From: Polynucleobacter sp. 80A-SIGWE
GTDB lineage: Bacteria; Pseudomonadota; Gammaproteobacteria; Burkholderiales; Burkholderiaceae
Direction: 5' to 3'
NCBI RefSeq assembly: GCF_018882295.1
Contig: NZ_JACVOR010000001.1
Coordinates: 1 to 64,000 of the forward strand
Length of the DNA stretch: 64,000 nt
The notes under the pieces are model-generated. The model was given only the letters and a program-made list of their open reading frames with translations. It had not been told where the DNA came from and ran no database searches. Below are positions 45,714 to 55,520 of the stretch, one piece after another (within the stretch, counting starts at the first letter, position 1; every line of letters begins with the position of its first letter). The translations under genes were made by a program, and so were the position numbers.

Positions 45714-46685
45714 TTGGGTGATATGGAGCGCTTGCATCGTATTAAGTACCTAATTCAGGCACGAAACTGCGTGCCACTTAATGTCTTTTTAGATGAACTA
45801 GAAATCTCAAAAGCCACTTTTAAGCGTGACTTGGAATATCTGCGCGATCGTATGAATGCAGACATCATTTATGACAGAGCTATGGGTGGGTATCGTTTTG
45901 GATCCAATCAAAGCGCAGGTGAAAAAATTGAATTGCCAGGCTTATGGTTTTCTGAAGAAGAAGCTACAGCTCTCGTAATCACTCAATCGCTACTAGCAGA
46001 CATAGATCAAGGTGGATTACTAGGGCCACACCTAGAGCCATTAAAAAACATTATTGATGGCATCTTAGGCCGCAGCGAGACTACGGAGAAAGAATTGCGG
46101 AAACGCATTAAGGTTTTTGGCATGTCTGCTCGCAGAAGCGCAATAGAATCTTTTGAAGTTATTGGTAACGCCTTGCTAAAAAGAGAGAGGTTGCATATAG
46201 ACTTCTACTCAAAAGGCAAGAACCAAATGACTGAACGAGATATTTCCCCACAGAGGCTAATTTACTATCGCGATAATTGGTATCTAGATGCTTACTGTCA
46301 CATGCGCAAGGATTTACGTAGCTTTGCAGTAGATGGAATAAAAAAGGCAAGGATCATTAATGCAAAAGCTGATGAGATTTCTGAAAAGCAACTAAATGAG
46401 CATTTTGGTGAAAGCTATGGCATCTTTTCTGGAAAAGCTACACAGAAGGCCAAGTTGAAATTCACACCAGAGAGGGCTCGCTGGGTAGCTTCAGAGACAT
46501 GGCATAAGCATCAAGCATCTAGTTTTGATAAGGATGGGAATTACATACTTGAGTTTGATTACAACCAAGATCCAGAGTTAATTATGGATATCCTTAAGCA
46601 CGGCTCTGAAGTGGAAGTCTTAGCACCCACATCTTTGAGAAAAAAGATTAAGGAAGAATCATTAAAGGTGGCTAGCAAATATTAA
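45714..46685 (+). CDS. WYL-domain transcriptional regulator
   Basis: The TTG at 45714 is chosen because AAAGGGG lies 6 bases upstream; the ATG at 45723 would be 15 bases away. The 323-residue protein has an N-terminal winged helix (MERLHRIKYLIQARNCVPL, then ISKATFKRDLEYL), a WYL domain (RLIYYRDNWYLDAYCHMRK) and a C-terminal WCX-like part. BrxR/CapW-type WYL proteins repress phage-defence operons. Here it is divergent from an operon of unknown genes across a perfect palindrome. Confidence 0.9.
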   Translation: MGDMERLHRIKYLIQARNCVPLNVFLDELEISKATFKRDLEYLRDRMNADIIYDRAMGGYRFGSNQSAGEKIELPGLWFSEEEATALVITQSLLADIDQGGLLGPHLEPLKNIIDGILGRSETTEKELRKRIKVFGMSARRSAIESFEVIGNALLKRERLHIDFYSKGKNQMTERDISPQRLIYYRDNWYLDAYCHMRKDLRSFAVDGIKKARIINAKADEISEKQLNEHFGESYGIFSGKATQKAKLKFTPERARWVASETWHKHQASSFDKDGNYILEFDYNQDPELIMDILKHGSEVEVLAPTSLRKKIKEESLKVASKY

Positions 46686-46716
46686 TTTGCTAGGAAAGTT
46701 TAATTGTCTTTTTATG

Positions 46717-47085
46717 CTAATACTCAGTTGGAAGCATTCCAACCCAACAGTTTTTATACCAAGAAGCAAAAAGAAGACATTCCTTCAGTGGAAATGCTAC
46801 GCAATCAATATTCTGACGATCCAACTCATTGCCATTTCCGTCTTCAATAATTAGTAGCGCCTTGAGGCTATTGCATTTTAGGATCAATACAATAAATGGA
46901 TTTTCTTCGTGACTAGTTCGAGCTAAAAACAGACCAAATAGATGACCTAACCAATAACAATTAGCTTGGTCCATCAAATACTTCAAACCATCAGTAACAA
47001 CAAAGCAGGGGGAGAGGCGGTGATAGGAGCTTGTACCTATAAATTGATTAAGCTCATTTAGTAGCTGTTTTGAATTTAATTTCAC
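46717..47085 (-). CDS. DUF6876-like hypothetical protein
   Basis: This 122-residue protein opens with LLNELNQFIGTSSYHRLS, has VTDGLKYLMDQANCYWL, and ends FPLKECLLFASWY..LPTEY. The pattern recalls DUF6876, a family I associate with mobile elements. It lies 93 bp downstream of the restriction gene on the same strand. The function is unknown. Confidence 0.7.
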   Translation of the reverse strand: MKLNSKQLLNELNQFIGTSSYHRLSPCFVVTDGLKYLMDQANCYWLGHLFGLFLARTSHEENPFIVLILKCNSLKALLIIEDGNGNELDRQNIDCVAFPLKECLLFASWYKNCWVGMLPTEY

Positions 47086-47178
47086 TGTTACAAAATATAG
47101 TTGTTACCATCTTTTTTAAGAACTTAAGATGGCAATACAACTATATTTTCTGAATGCAATTTGGACAACCTTGAAAAG

Positions 47179-49935
47179 CTACCCTTTGTATTGCTGAACC
47201 AACCCCTTTAAAGTTGCACTTGGCAAAATAGAAGTGTGGGGTATGAGCACATAAGACCATGACTTGCCACCATTGCTTTGTTCGTACTTTGAAGCATTCT
47301 CACACCATGTCACAGTCGCGCTTTTCTTTGCCAGCACATTGGGATCAGTCATCATGCTGGCTTGTTTAGGTTCAACAATATATTTGTGCGTGTCTGTTTC
47401 CACAACAAAGTCTGGCTCGTACATGGCCGTACTTCCACCGCTATCACGGTAGCTAATTGTAAACTGGTCACGTGTTGGCTTAAACCACTTCTTCGTATCT
47501 GCATCTTTTTCAAGCAAGCTAGCAAACATGCGCTCACTATCACTACTAAATTTTTGCACAGGATATGAGCAACGCTCAAAGCCACCAAATACCATGCCGC
47601 CAATTTTGTCGCGCTCACCAGTTGCTAGAGGCTGATGCACATTACGCAGCTTCTCATTACCGTCTGCTGTGTAGCTCGTATCAGTAAACGTTTGATAGCC
47701 ACGACTAATAACTACGTCATACCCTTCATCTGCCTCTTGCCACCAATGCATTTGCATTTGCGAATGAATGTGGTTTGCAAATTGACGTTGATTGAACTGA
47801 ACAACGTTTAATATTTCCTCATCAGTCTTTAAGTAGCTGCGGAGCTTGGCTACCAATTGACCTGAAAGCTTGTAAAGAATTTCTGCGTGGTCGTCATAGC
47901 TAATGTCATCAAAGTCCACTAGGTTGCGAACAATGTAATCCTCAACGCGCTCTTCTGTCGCGTATGCTAAGTCTGCGTGAATTTTTGACCTATCGCTTGT
48001 GCGAAGATGCTGAATGAGAATGTTTTGGTCTACAGGTTGCTGATTGACTGCTATTACATCCAATTCAAAGTCCTTAAATCCTGTACGTACAGCTCCTTTG
48101 GGCCTTACACTAATACGTGGAATGCCAATATTTAAATCAACAAATCGTTTAGAAATATTTCTCACAATCTCAGCAATGTCAGGCTGTGTACTTGTTTCTT
48201 CGAACTCTGATTGTGCAGGCTTATAAGTTGTCTCGTATGCCTTAGTAACTTGCTGTGTGATGCGCTCTTGCACTTCTGGCTTAATTAACGACTCAAGACT
48301 TGGCACTTCCGTTACCCTGCGCTCAAAGTCTTTAATTGCCTCTATGTACAAATTCACTACAGCCTGCTCTTCTTTCGTTTTAAGTGCGGGCTTGTCTTGT
48401 ATCTCAAGCTCAAATTGCTTTTCTTGAACTGGCTGAGTAGCTGGGCGTCCAATCAATTGCTCTACTGCTGTTGTGGAAACTGTCACAGCCTTTTTGCCAA
48501 CTAGGTTAACGTCCTTGCCAATACGTACAACAGAACGGATGATTGAGCCTGGCTTATTTGCCTCGTTAATGATTGCATCAAACTTGTCATGCGCCACAAT
48601 TGTTAAGCGGTCAACTGCCTCAACGCCCATACGCTTCCCGTACGGGAGTCGCAACCCACGCCCAATACTCTGTTCAACAAGTGTTGTGGAATTAGCAGCA
48701 CGCAAAGGAACAATGGTGTACAGGTTTGTTACGTCCCAACCTTCTTTCAATTTGTCAACGTGCACAACAATTTCTGTAGGTTCGCTTGGATCTTCAACAG
48801 CTAACAAACGTGCAATCGTTTCGTCACTCTCAACACCTTTTTGGTTTGAGTGAACAGTGATTACTTTATCTTTGTAGCGTCCACTAAAAAAATCATCACG
48901 CTTAATACGCTCAACAATCTTATCTGCATGGCTTGTATCTTTAGCAACAACAAGCATGAATGGCTTAACTACAGGTAGATTATGGTTACGTGCAAATGTA
49001 GCCAGTTCAATCTTTGTGTCTTCATGCACAACTACACCATCACGTATCTTCAAGTCCTCAAGCTCTTCTTCGCTATAGTTGTCAGCATTGAAGTCTTCAC
49101 GTGTAGCTACTGCTGGCTCTTTCACGAAACCATCAGCAATAGCATTAGCTAAGGGATAGTCGTAAATCACGTTTTTGAAACGCTCAGGCGTTGTACCACT
49201 CTCAATTTGAGGTGTAGCAGTTAGCTCTAAACCAAGCATAGGCTTTAGTTCGTTAATCGCTTTGAAGCCCGCACTAGCACGGTAGCGATGGCTTTCATCC
49301 ATAATCATTACCAAGTCATCTAAGCCAGCTAAGTATTCAAAATAGCTCTGCCCAATGTACTCGCTAAGACGTTTAATGCGCGGAGCTTTACCGCCTCGCA
49401 CTTCGCTACTAATTTTAGAAACGTTGAATACGTTAATCGTTACTTCATCTTGATTAAGTCTGCCACTACGAACGTCAATGCCACTATCGTAGTTATCACC
49501 AGTAATAACTAGGGGCGAGTTATTCGCAAATTCTTGCAATCCATTCAACACGTATTTGCGCGATGCAGGAGAAAAATCCGCAATCAACTTGTTATAGATC
49601 GTTAGGTTTGGCGCAAGAATAAAGAAGTTACGAACACCATACTGCGTATATAGTAGCGCCATAAACGCACCCATCAAGCGTGTCTTACCAACGCCTGTTG
49701 CTAATGCAAAACACAGCGATACAAACTCACGGTCAAAGCTAGCTACGTTTGGATATGCCCCTTGTACCTTAGCTAGCTCTGCAGATAAATCACCACCCTT
49801 AACAGGTGGGTTAATCTCAAGTATGTGTGCCAAGATTTCAAGGCTGTCACGTTGAGGCTGACGCAAGCTAAGACGAGATGCAATTGCATTCACATTGCGC
49901 TTGCTTTGATCGTTAAGGCTATAGAAGACTTCCAT
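47179..49935 (-). CDS. res: type III restriction enzyme, Res subunit
   Basis: The ATG at 49935 is preferred (GGGAG five bases upstream); a GTG two codons earlier is possible. The protein has about 918 residues: Walker A in LATGVGKTRLMGAF near residue 80, the DEAD-like box MIMDESHRYRA, helicase motif VI-like IGRGLRLPYG, and a C-terminal PD-(D/E)xK nuclease (EPDFVVE, then YIVEPKQ). It should translocate and cut DNA together with Mod. It is 6-12 bp after mod. No frameshift is seen. Confidence 0.93.
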   Translation of the reverse strand: MEVFYSLNDQSKRNVNAIASRLSLRQPQRDSLEILAHILEINPPVKGGDLSAELAKVQGAYPNVASFDREFVSLCFALATGVGKTRLMGAFMALLYTQYGVRNFFILAPNLTIYNKLIADFSPASRKYVLNGLQEFANNSPLVITGDNYDSGIDVRSGRLNQDEVTINVFNVSKISSEVRGGKAPRIKRLSEYIGQSYFEYLAGLDDLVMIMDESHRYRASAGFKAINELKPMLGLELTATPQIESGTTPERFKNVIYDYPLANAIADGFVKEPAVATREDFNADNYSEEELEDLKIRDGVVVHEDTKIELATFARNHNLPVVKPFMLVVAKDTSHADKIVERIKRDDFFSGRYKDKVITVHSNQKGVESDETIARLLAVEDPSEPTEIVVHVDKLKEGWDVTNLYTIVPLRAANSTTLVEQSIGRGLRLPYGKRMGVEAVDRLTIVAHDKFDAIINEANKPGSIIRSVVRIGKDVNLVGKKAVTVSTTAVEQLIGRPATQPVQEKQFELEIQDKPALKTKEEQAVVNLYIEAIKDFERRVTEVPSLESLIKPEVQERITQQVTKAYETTYKPAQSEFEETSTQPDIAEIVRNISKRFVDLNIGIPRISVRPKGAVRTGFKDFELDVIAVNQQPVDQNILIQHLRTSDRSKIHADLAYATEERVEDYIVRNLVDFDDISYDDHAEILYKLSGQLVAKLRSYLKTDEEILNVVQFNQRQFANHIHSQMQMHWWQEADEGYDVVISRGYQTFTDTSYTADGNEKLRNVHQPLATGERDKIGGMVFGGFERCSYPVQKFSSDSERMFASLLEKDADTKKWFKPTRDQFTISYRDSGGSTAMYEPDFVVETDTHKYIVEPKQASMMTDPNVLAKKSATVTWCENASKYEQSNGGKSWSYVLIPHTSILPSATLKGLVQQYKG

Positions 49936-49947
49936 CACCACTCCCTT

Positions 49948-51639
49948 TTACTCAGCATCGTCAAATAAGTCAGCTTCTTTGCTAGCAGCTTTCTTTTTGA
50001 CAGCAGGAGCAGGTTCATCATCTTGCGCTGCTACTTGCAAGTTTGTTATGTTTAAGCTGTAATCATCCTTACCCCACTCGCACTTTGATAGCAGAGCGTT
50101 TGGCATCTTTTTAACAGTTAGATTTGTCAACTTGTCGTTAAGAATCGCAGCACTCGCCTTATAAGCGGCGCAGCAGACAAGTAAGGTGCGGTCACTTCCA
50201 ACCTCTTCACTTAAAACAATAAGCTGGTCTTCTGTCAACGTTTGAGTCGTAATGTAAATAAAATCAGTCTCAGTACTATAACCATGCGCCCACCAATCTA
50301 TATCGCTTGGGCTATATGTGAAGCCTTCATGCTTGCATACCGCTGCGGCAAGCATATTGGGGTCGTATTCCTTATTAATAATCCAATTACCCCATTTGTC
50401 TTTTTCAAGCAATGATGGCGCAAGCTTGTAGTAACGGAAACCTCCTCCACCTTTCCAATTAACAGCATCAGTAATGCCGCCTTGATCTTCGCCATTAATT
50501 ACTTTTTTGAGGCGAGGAATAACGTGAGTATGGCAATGTTCCCCAAGCTCAACCATAATCCAACGCCTACCCATCTTGTGCGCTACAGCGCCAGTAGTGC
50601 CTGACCCCGCAAAAGAATCAAGTACTAAATCTCCTTCGTTAGTTGCAATATGCAATATGCGCTGAATTAAACGCTCTGGCTTAGGCGTGTCAAAAGATTT
50701 TTCACCTAATTGCAAATTTTTAATTTCAGCTTTTGATGTTCTATTTGTTCCAACCTCATTGTTGAACCAAATAGTTTCAGGGGGACGGCCAGTCGTTGCA
50801 TCTAAATACAACCTAGAGTTTGCACTCCATCCGTTTTTGGATTTAATCCACTCAATACGGTCTTTTTCAGCTTCAACTTTACTTTTTTGCCATCGCCAAG
50901 CACCATCAGTGCCATCTTGTTTTTTTGGGAAAATTTCCGTGCCGTCAGGTGCAGTTAAACCATAGTAGAGAGAAGGACGAGCCTCCCTGCTGTCACCCTG
51001 TCCACCCATCGCCCTGAGCGGCTTCAAATAATACCGCCTACCATTCTTATCAACTTTGTTGTAGTGAGCTAATTTTTCTTCTGGACTATCTAAACGATTA
51101 AGAGCGATGTTGTTGATGCTCTTACAATAAACGAGCACATGATCATGCCTTGTTGAAAAAGTCTTAGCATCCATTCGTGGACTATCTGCCTTTTCCCAAA
51201 TAACATTCGCTATGAAATTGCTTCGTCCAAATATTTCATCGCACAAAACTTTTAAGTAGTGGCTCTCGTTGTCATCAATCGAAATCCACAACGTGCCATC
51301 ATCACTAAGCAAATTTTTAATGATGTACAAACGATCCCGTATTAAGCTAAGCCAAAGCGAATGTTCAATTCCATCGTCGTAATGTTCAAAAGCTGAACCA
51401 GTGTTGTAAGGTGGATCAATAAATACACATTTAACTTTGCCTGCATATTCTTGTTCTAGTGCCTTCAATGCAAGTAAGTTATCGCCAAATATCAACTTGT
51501 TGTCAAATAAGTCTTTATCACTATGCCGTTTTAATGCGTGACAAGAAAATTCTGCATCTTCAATAAGTATGCGTGGCTCTAGCTTCGCCACTTCTTCTTT
51601 GCCAATCCAAGTCAGCTCTAGTTTTTGTTTACCAGCCAT
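49948..51639 (-). CDS. mod: type III DNA methyltransferase, Mod subunit
   Basis: The ATG at 51639 (MAGKQKLELTWIGKEE) is chosen because it lies 2 bp after the helicase stop codon. The longer frame to 51693 would overlap the helicase gene. The protein has about 563 residues. Beta-class motif order is present: DPPYNTG near 75, a target-recognition region in the middle, and FAGSGTTGAV near 345. It gives N6-adenine methylation and site specificity to the Res enzyme. Upstream and downstream coupling point to one operon. Confidence 0.94.
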   Translation of the reverse strand: MAGKQKLELTWIGKEEVAKLEPRILIEDAEFSCHALKRHSDKDLFDNKLIFGDNLLALKALEQEYAGKVKCVFIDPPYNTGSAFEHYDDGIEHSLWLSLIRDRLYIIKNLLSDDGTLWISIDDNESHYLKVLCDEIFGRSNFIANVIWEKADSPRMDAKTFSTRHDHVLVYCKSINNIALNRLDSPEEKLAHYNKVDKNGRRYYLKPLRAMGGQGDSREARPSLYYGLTAPDGTEIFPKKQDGTDGAWRWQKSKVEAEKDRIEWIKSKNGWSANSRLYLDATTGRPPETIWFNNEVGTNRTSKAEIKNLQLGEKSFDTPKPERLIQRILHIATNEGDLVLDSFAGSGTTGAVAHKMGRRWIMVELGEHCHTHVIPRLKKVINGEDQGGITDAVNWKGGGGFRYYKLAPSLLEKDKWGNWIINKEYDPNMLAAAVCKHEGFTYSPSDIDWWAHGYSTETDFIYITTQTLTEDQLIVLSEEVGSDRTLLVCCAAYKASAAILNDKLTNLTVKKMPNALLSKCEWGKDDYSLNITNLQVAAQDDEPAPAVKKKAASKEADLFDDAE

Positions 51640-51641
51640 TT

Positions 51642-54542
51642 TTATTTCAAGCTCCATTTCACAGCAAATAGTTTCACTGTATTCACCTTGCATTGCAATT
51701 GTTTTTCAACCTTATTAATCAACATGTCACGTTGCACGTCAATACCATCCTGTGCTTCATATAAGCTCCTGCGCTTAGCATTTCTGCTCTGCTCCAAATC
51801 ACGTAAACGCTTTTGTTGCTCAAGTTTTGCAGCAAGGGACATTGAGGCAGACGCAGACTTCTTTGCCTCCTTAATGTCTTTGTCTAGCTGCTTAATCTCA
51901 GTCTCAAGCCCAAATTTCAAATCGTCAGCCCAACTATCCAGCTTAGCAGTCTCTTCCTCAAAGTACTGTGCATTGCGTTCGTCCAGCTTTCTAGCTACTG
52001 CGTCACGCTGTTTAATTGCGGCAATTTCAAGCTGTTCTATAGGTGGTAAATCATGGGTGGGTGTTGTAGCTTTACAGTAAATAGCCATCAAGCGTTCCGC
52101 TAGCTCAGCATCCAGCACCTCACCACTATCAGTAATCGCTGTAAGCACTAGGAAGTCCTCATCTTCAATACTGCTCACAGTAATCTTTTCAGCAATAATC
52201 CAACCAGTGCTACCTATGTACTGTTCTAGTGCGCTAATTTTGAATGGGTAGGCGTTGTAGTCCAATTCAAGTTCAACGCTGCAATCCAAGTTGTGTCCAA
52301 GTGCATTGTCCACAATCCAACCAGCAAGCGGACTAGTTTCAGCAAAAAAGTGCTGCTCCTTCTTGTCAGCTTCACGCCAATCTAAGTTGTACACGCCTGT
52401 AGCAGCGTTGCTGTTATCTGGGCTGCTATTAAGCACGAACTGTGTGTTGCCGTTAAATTCAGCGTAGTCAGCTAGCTCCGTACGTGCAAGTGACATCATC
52501 AAGGCACTACGCTTATCTAGCATTGCTTTAGTTAGATCGTGGCTTACTTTTAAACGTGCGTTCACTTCTTCATCAAAATTTTCAAGCAGTTTTAAGCGTG
52601 TCGTTTCAAGAGCCGCTTTAATTTGTTCGTCTAGCTCTTGCTGAATTTCATCAAACGCATGTTGAATTTCATCTGCTGTACGGCACGTTTGATAAACGCT
52701 AGCAATTCGCTTTTCAATGTCAACGCCACTTTCAATCACACCAAGCACTTCGTCACTTGCGCCAAACACACCATCAAATAATTTAAATTTTTCAGCAAGT
52801 AACTGGTACACACGTTGGTCTGCTGCATTGCGCTTATTGAGAAAGTTGACAACAACAACATCAAATTTTTGACCGTAGCGATGGCAACGTCCAATACGCT
52901 GTTCAACACGTTGCGGGTTCCAAGGTAAATCGTAATTAACAACAAGAGAACAAAACTGCAAGTTCACGCCTTCTGCTGCACTTTCAGTAGCAATTAAAAT
53001 TGTGGCGCTATCTCTGAAGTATTCAACAATTGCAGCTTTCATATCTGCAGTTTTTGACCCAGATACCTTGTCACTACCTGCGTGTTGCTTTACCCAATCA
53101 GCATAAATTGCTTTGGACTGTGCATCAGCATTACTGCCATTCATCATGCAAATCTTGCCTTCGTAGCCACTACGAGCAAGTAAATCAGCAAGATAACGCT
53201 GTGTACGGGTTGATTCTGTAAAGACTACAGCCTTCTTGGCTGCGCCAATATGCTCTAGCTTATTAAAGGCTGTGCCAAGTACCTTTAATAATGCTGCACC
53301 CTTTGCGTTATCTCGTATGTTGCCAGCCAACTTCGCATACTCACGCAGCTCTTCTAACTCAAGTCGCAAGTCCTGCAGTTCTTCTGCTGTTAGTTTCTCG
53401 CTAACTGTATCAACTGTGTCTTGCCCAAATTCATCAGCCAACTCATCCAATCCTTCAACTTCGCCTTCAAGTAGCTCAAGCACTGACTGTCTTGCTTGCG
53501 CTCTCTCAAGTCGTTCAACAAGTTTTTCAAGAGTAGATGCAATGGCATAGCTACTAGACGCAAGCAACTTACGAAGCACAAGTGTCATCAGTGTGCGCTG
53601 ACTACGTGGCAATGCATTTAGTTTTTCGCGTTGCAAATAAGTAGACACTTGCTCATATAGCCTGTGTTCGTCGTCGCTTGGCATGAATTCTTCTGTCATT
53701 GCCACTCGTTGCGTAAACTTGATGTACTCAAGTACTTGCTTACGGAGTGTGCGTTGACAGAATGGCTTGATACGCTCTTTAAGCCGTGAATTCCGTAATG
53801 CTTCATTCACACCACGTACGTATTGCTCCTTAAAGCTGGTGATATCACCAAAAACATGCGGGTCAATAATGCTCACTAAGCCATACAGTTCAAGCAGACT
53901 ATTTTGAAGAGGCGTAGCTGTTAGGAGTAGCTTGGGTGCATCAGCAACTACGCCTGCAATTGCAGAAGCCATCTTGTTGCCAACTTTGTAAACGTTACGT
54001 AACCTATGCGCCTCGTCCACTACAACTAAGTTCCATGCAATATCTTCAAGCACATCTGCTTTATTTGCTGCGAAGTTATAAGAGCAGATTAGTAGCGTAT
54101 CGCCACTTGCTAGCTTGCCATCCTTTCTTAACTGCTTATAACTGGCGTTTTCCAAAATAGTGCTTGGGATATTGAACTTATCCATCAACTCCTGTTGCCA
54201 CTGCTTGCGTAGCGTTGCAGGAGCAATTATTAGCAACTTGCGTTTACGTTCAGCCCATTTTTGGGAAATAACAATACCAGCTTCAATAGTCTTACCTAAA
54301 CCAACTTCATCAGCCAATATCACACCTTTGCTAAGTGGACTGCGGACAGCGAATAATGCCGCATCTACTTGGTGCGGATTTAAATCAACACGAGCTGAGG
54401 CTATTGCGTGACTGAGTTTGTCAATACTATTAGCTGGCTGCCTCAACGTTAGCTGAGTAGCAAACAGTTTGGCTTGATGGTCTGAATATGGTCGCATTAA
54501 ATTTGTTTGCACTATTGAGTTGACTTCAATATTTCGAATCAT
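51642..54542 (-). CDS. SNF2/RapA-type DEAD helicase in a restriction operon
   Basis: This 966-residue protein has a Q-like motif (LNPHQVDAALFAV), Walker A ADEVGLGKTIEAG, DEAH-like VVVDEAHRLRN, TATPLQN, and motif VI QRIGRCHRYGQ, all typical of Swi2/Snf2 translocases. A long coiled C-terminal region (about 800-940) is rich in Lys and Glu. It is not part of a standard two-gene type III system. The stop codon is 2 bp from the mod start. DISARM DrmD is the nearest defence analogue I can name, but drmA, drmB and drmC are absent here. Confidence 0.9.
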   Translation of the reverse strand: MIRNIEVNSIVQTNLMRPYSDHQAKLFATQLTLRQPANSIDKLSHAIASARVDLNPHQVDAALFAVRSPLSKGVILADEVGLGKTIEAGIVISQKWAERKRKLLIIAPATLRKQWQQELMDKFNIPSTILENASYKQLRKDGKLASGDTLLICSYNFAANKADVLEDIAWNLVVVDEAHRLRNVYKVGNKMASAIAGVVADAPKLLLTATPLQNSLLELYGLVSIIDPHVFGDITSFKEQYVRGVNEALRNSRLKERIKPFCQRTLRKQVLEYIKFTQRVAMTEEFMPSDDEHRLYEQVSTYLQREKLNALPRSQRTLMTLVLRKLLASSSYAIASTLEKLVERLERAQARQSVLELLEGEVEGLDELADEFGQDTVDTVSEKLTAEELQDLRLELEELREYAKLAGNIRDNAKGAALLKVLGTAFNKLEHIGAAKKAVVFTESTRTQRYLADLLARSGYEGKICMMNGSNADAQSKAIYADWVKQHAGSDKVSGSKTADMKAAIVEYFRDSATILIATESAAEGVNLQFCSLVVNYDLPWNPQRVEQRIGRCHRYGQKFDVVVVNFLNKRNAADQRVYQLLAEKFKLFDGVFGASDEVLGVIESGVDIEKRIASVYQTCRTADEIQHAFDEIQQELDEQIKAALETTRLKLLENFDEEVNARLKVSHDLTKAMLDKRSALMMSLARTELADYAEFNGNTQFVLNSSPDNSNAATGVYNLDWREADKKEQHFFAETSPLAGWIVDNALGHNLDCSVELELDYNAYPFKISALEQYIGSTGWIIAEKITVSSIEDEDFLVLTAITDSGEVLDAELAERLMAIYCKATTPTHDLPPIEQLEIAAIKQRDAVARKLDERNAQYFEEETAKLDSWADDLKFGLETEIKQLDKDIKEAKKSASASMSLAAKLEQQKRLRDLEQSRNAKRRSLYEAQDGIDVQRDMLINKVEKQLQCKVNTVKLFAVKWSLK

Positions 54543-54565
54543 TAAGCATTGTGTATTTTATCGTT

Positions 54566-55333
54566 TTACCTATTGCTATAAGGAAATGATTTAGTTGCCG
54601 CTGACTCAATAAATTCTTCAGCACGCCTGTAATGTCTCATTGCCAAAATAGTTATGTTTCGCTTCACAGAGCTTTCTACTTTGTGACTTTTGTTGCCTAG
54701 TGCATATGTCATAGGCATTTTGGCCTTTATCGCCACATCCACCCAAATCATTTTGATACCCTGGGCTTCAGATTCCTTCTTGATCGTATAGATCTTATAT
54801 GCTGTAGCCATTGCTTCAGCATGCCAACGTCCACTTATCTTGTACTGCGCTTCACTCTTCTCAACGCTAATTCCCTTTTTACCTTTCTCCACCTTGCTTA
54901 GGACAAGCTGAGAAAAAGCCTTTTTGAGGCTACGTTGCGACCATGTTAATGGCACAACCAAATTCAATACCTCTTCTGAATTAAATGGGGCAAGTTCTTC
55001 TTGGTTATTGGCTATAGCCATCCTATACCCACGTCTGGGCTCAGAGAAGAAGCCATCCTTTGTATTCCACCAATCTTTAAAATTGGTTATATAGATATTG
55101 CCAAAATCCTTGTAAATGGCGGCGCACTTTCCCTTGCCTTTAGCTTTGCAAGTTGCCTTGTAATCTTCATTCAACCTTAAAAACATAAACCACCAGTAAT
55201 AAGGACTTTCCTTAACTGTGTCAGGTGGATTACTTTCATCAAATGATTTGCCCCTACCAAAAGTTGGATAGCTGCGAGTAGAGAAGATCAAGCGCTCTCT
55301 TTTGGGATTTTTCAATGCAGATTGGGTTGCCAT
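54566..55333 (-). CDS. hypothetical protein, first gene of the SNF2-Mod-Res operon
   Basis: This 255-residue basic protein is rich in Trp, Tyr and Lys (PYYWWFMFLRLNEDYKATCKAKGKGKC, in two parts). It has no membrane segment and no recognised catalytic motif. It lies 23 bp upstream of the helicase on the same strand. It resembles proteins of unknown function from mobile elements, but I cannot name the family. It may be a specificity, sensing or accessory component of the restriction-type operon. Confidence 0.75.
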   Translation of the reverse strand: MATQSALKNPKRERLIFSTRSYPTFGRGKSFDESNPPDTVKESPYYWWFMFLRLNEDYKATCKAKGKGKCAAIYKDFGNIYITNFKDWWNTKDGFFSEPRRGYRMAIANNQEELAPFNSEEVLNLVVPLTWSQRSLKKAFSQLVLSKVEKGKKGISVEKSEAQYKISGRWHAEAMATAYKIYTIKKESEAQGIKMIWVDVAIKAKMPMTYALGNKSHKVESSVKRNITILAMRHYRRAEEFIESAATKSFPYSNR

Positions 55334-55520
55334 GTCACTAACACTTGAATAGTTTTATAACTTTTTCAGTGTAACCAAGATTTACTCCTAAAGATATAGC
55401 CTATTAAAGCTAACACTTTAATAACTTTTAAATAATGTGTGTGTAAGTAAATTGCCTTTTAGAAGATACTAATTATGTAGCGAATGGTTCGTTACACAAA
55501 CTTAAATAGGAGTAGTAAAT
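55334..55520. promoter_or_regulatory. divergent intergenic region with a near-perfect palindrome
   Basis: TGTAGCGAA-TGG-TTCGTTACA at 55476-55496 pairs at 8 of 9 positions (one G/T), just upstream of the coiled-coil gene Shine-Dalgarno AGGAG. Two related AT-rich stretches, CTAACACTTGAATA (55338) and CTAACACTTTAATA (55410), are direct repeats. The region should hold promoters for both divergent units. Confidence 0.45.

Noticed and set aside
47179..54542. DISARM or BREX system
   Set aside because: The SNF2 helicase and methyltransferase fit loosely, but drmA, drmB, drmC, pglZ and brxC are absent, while a standard type III Res is present.
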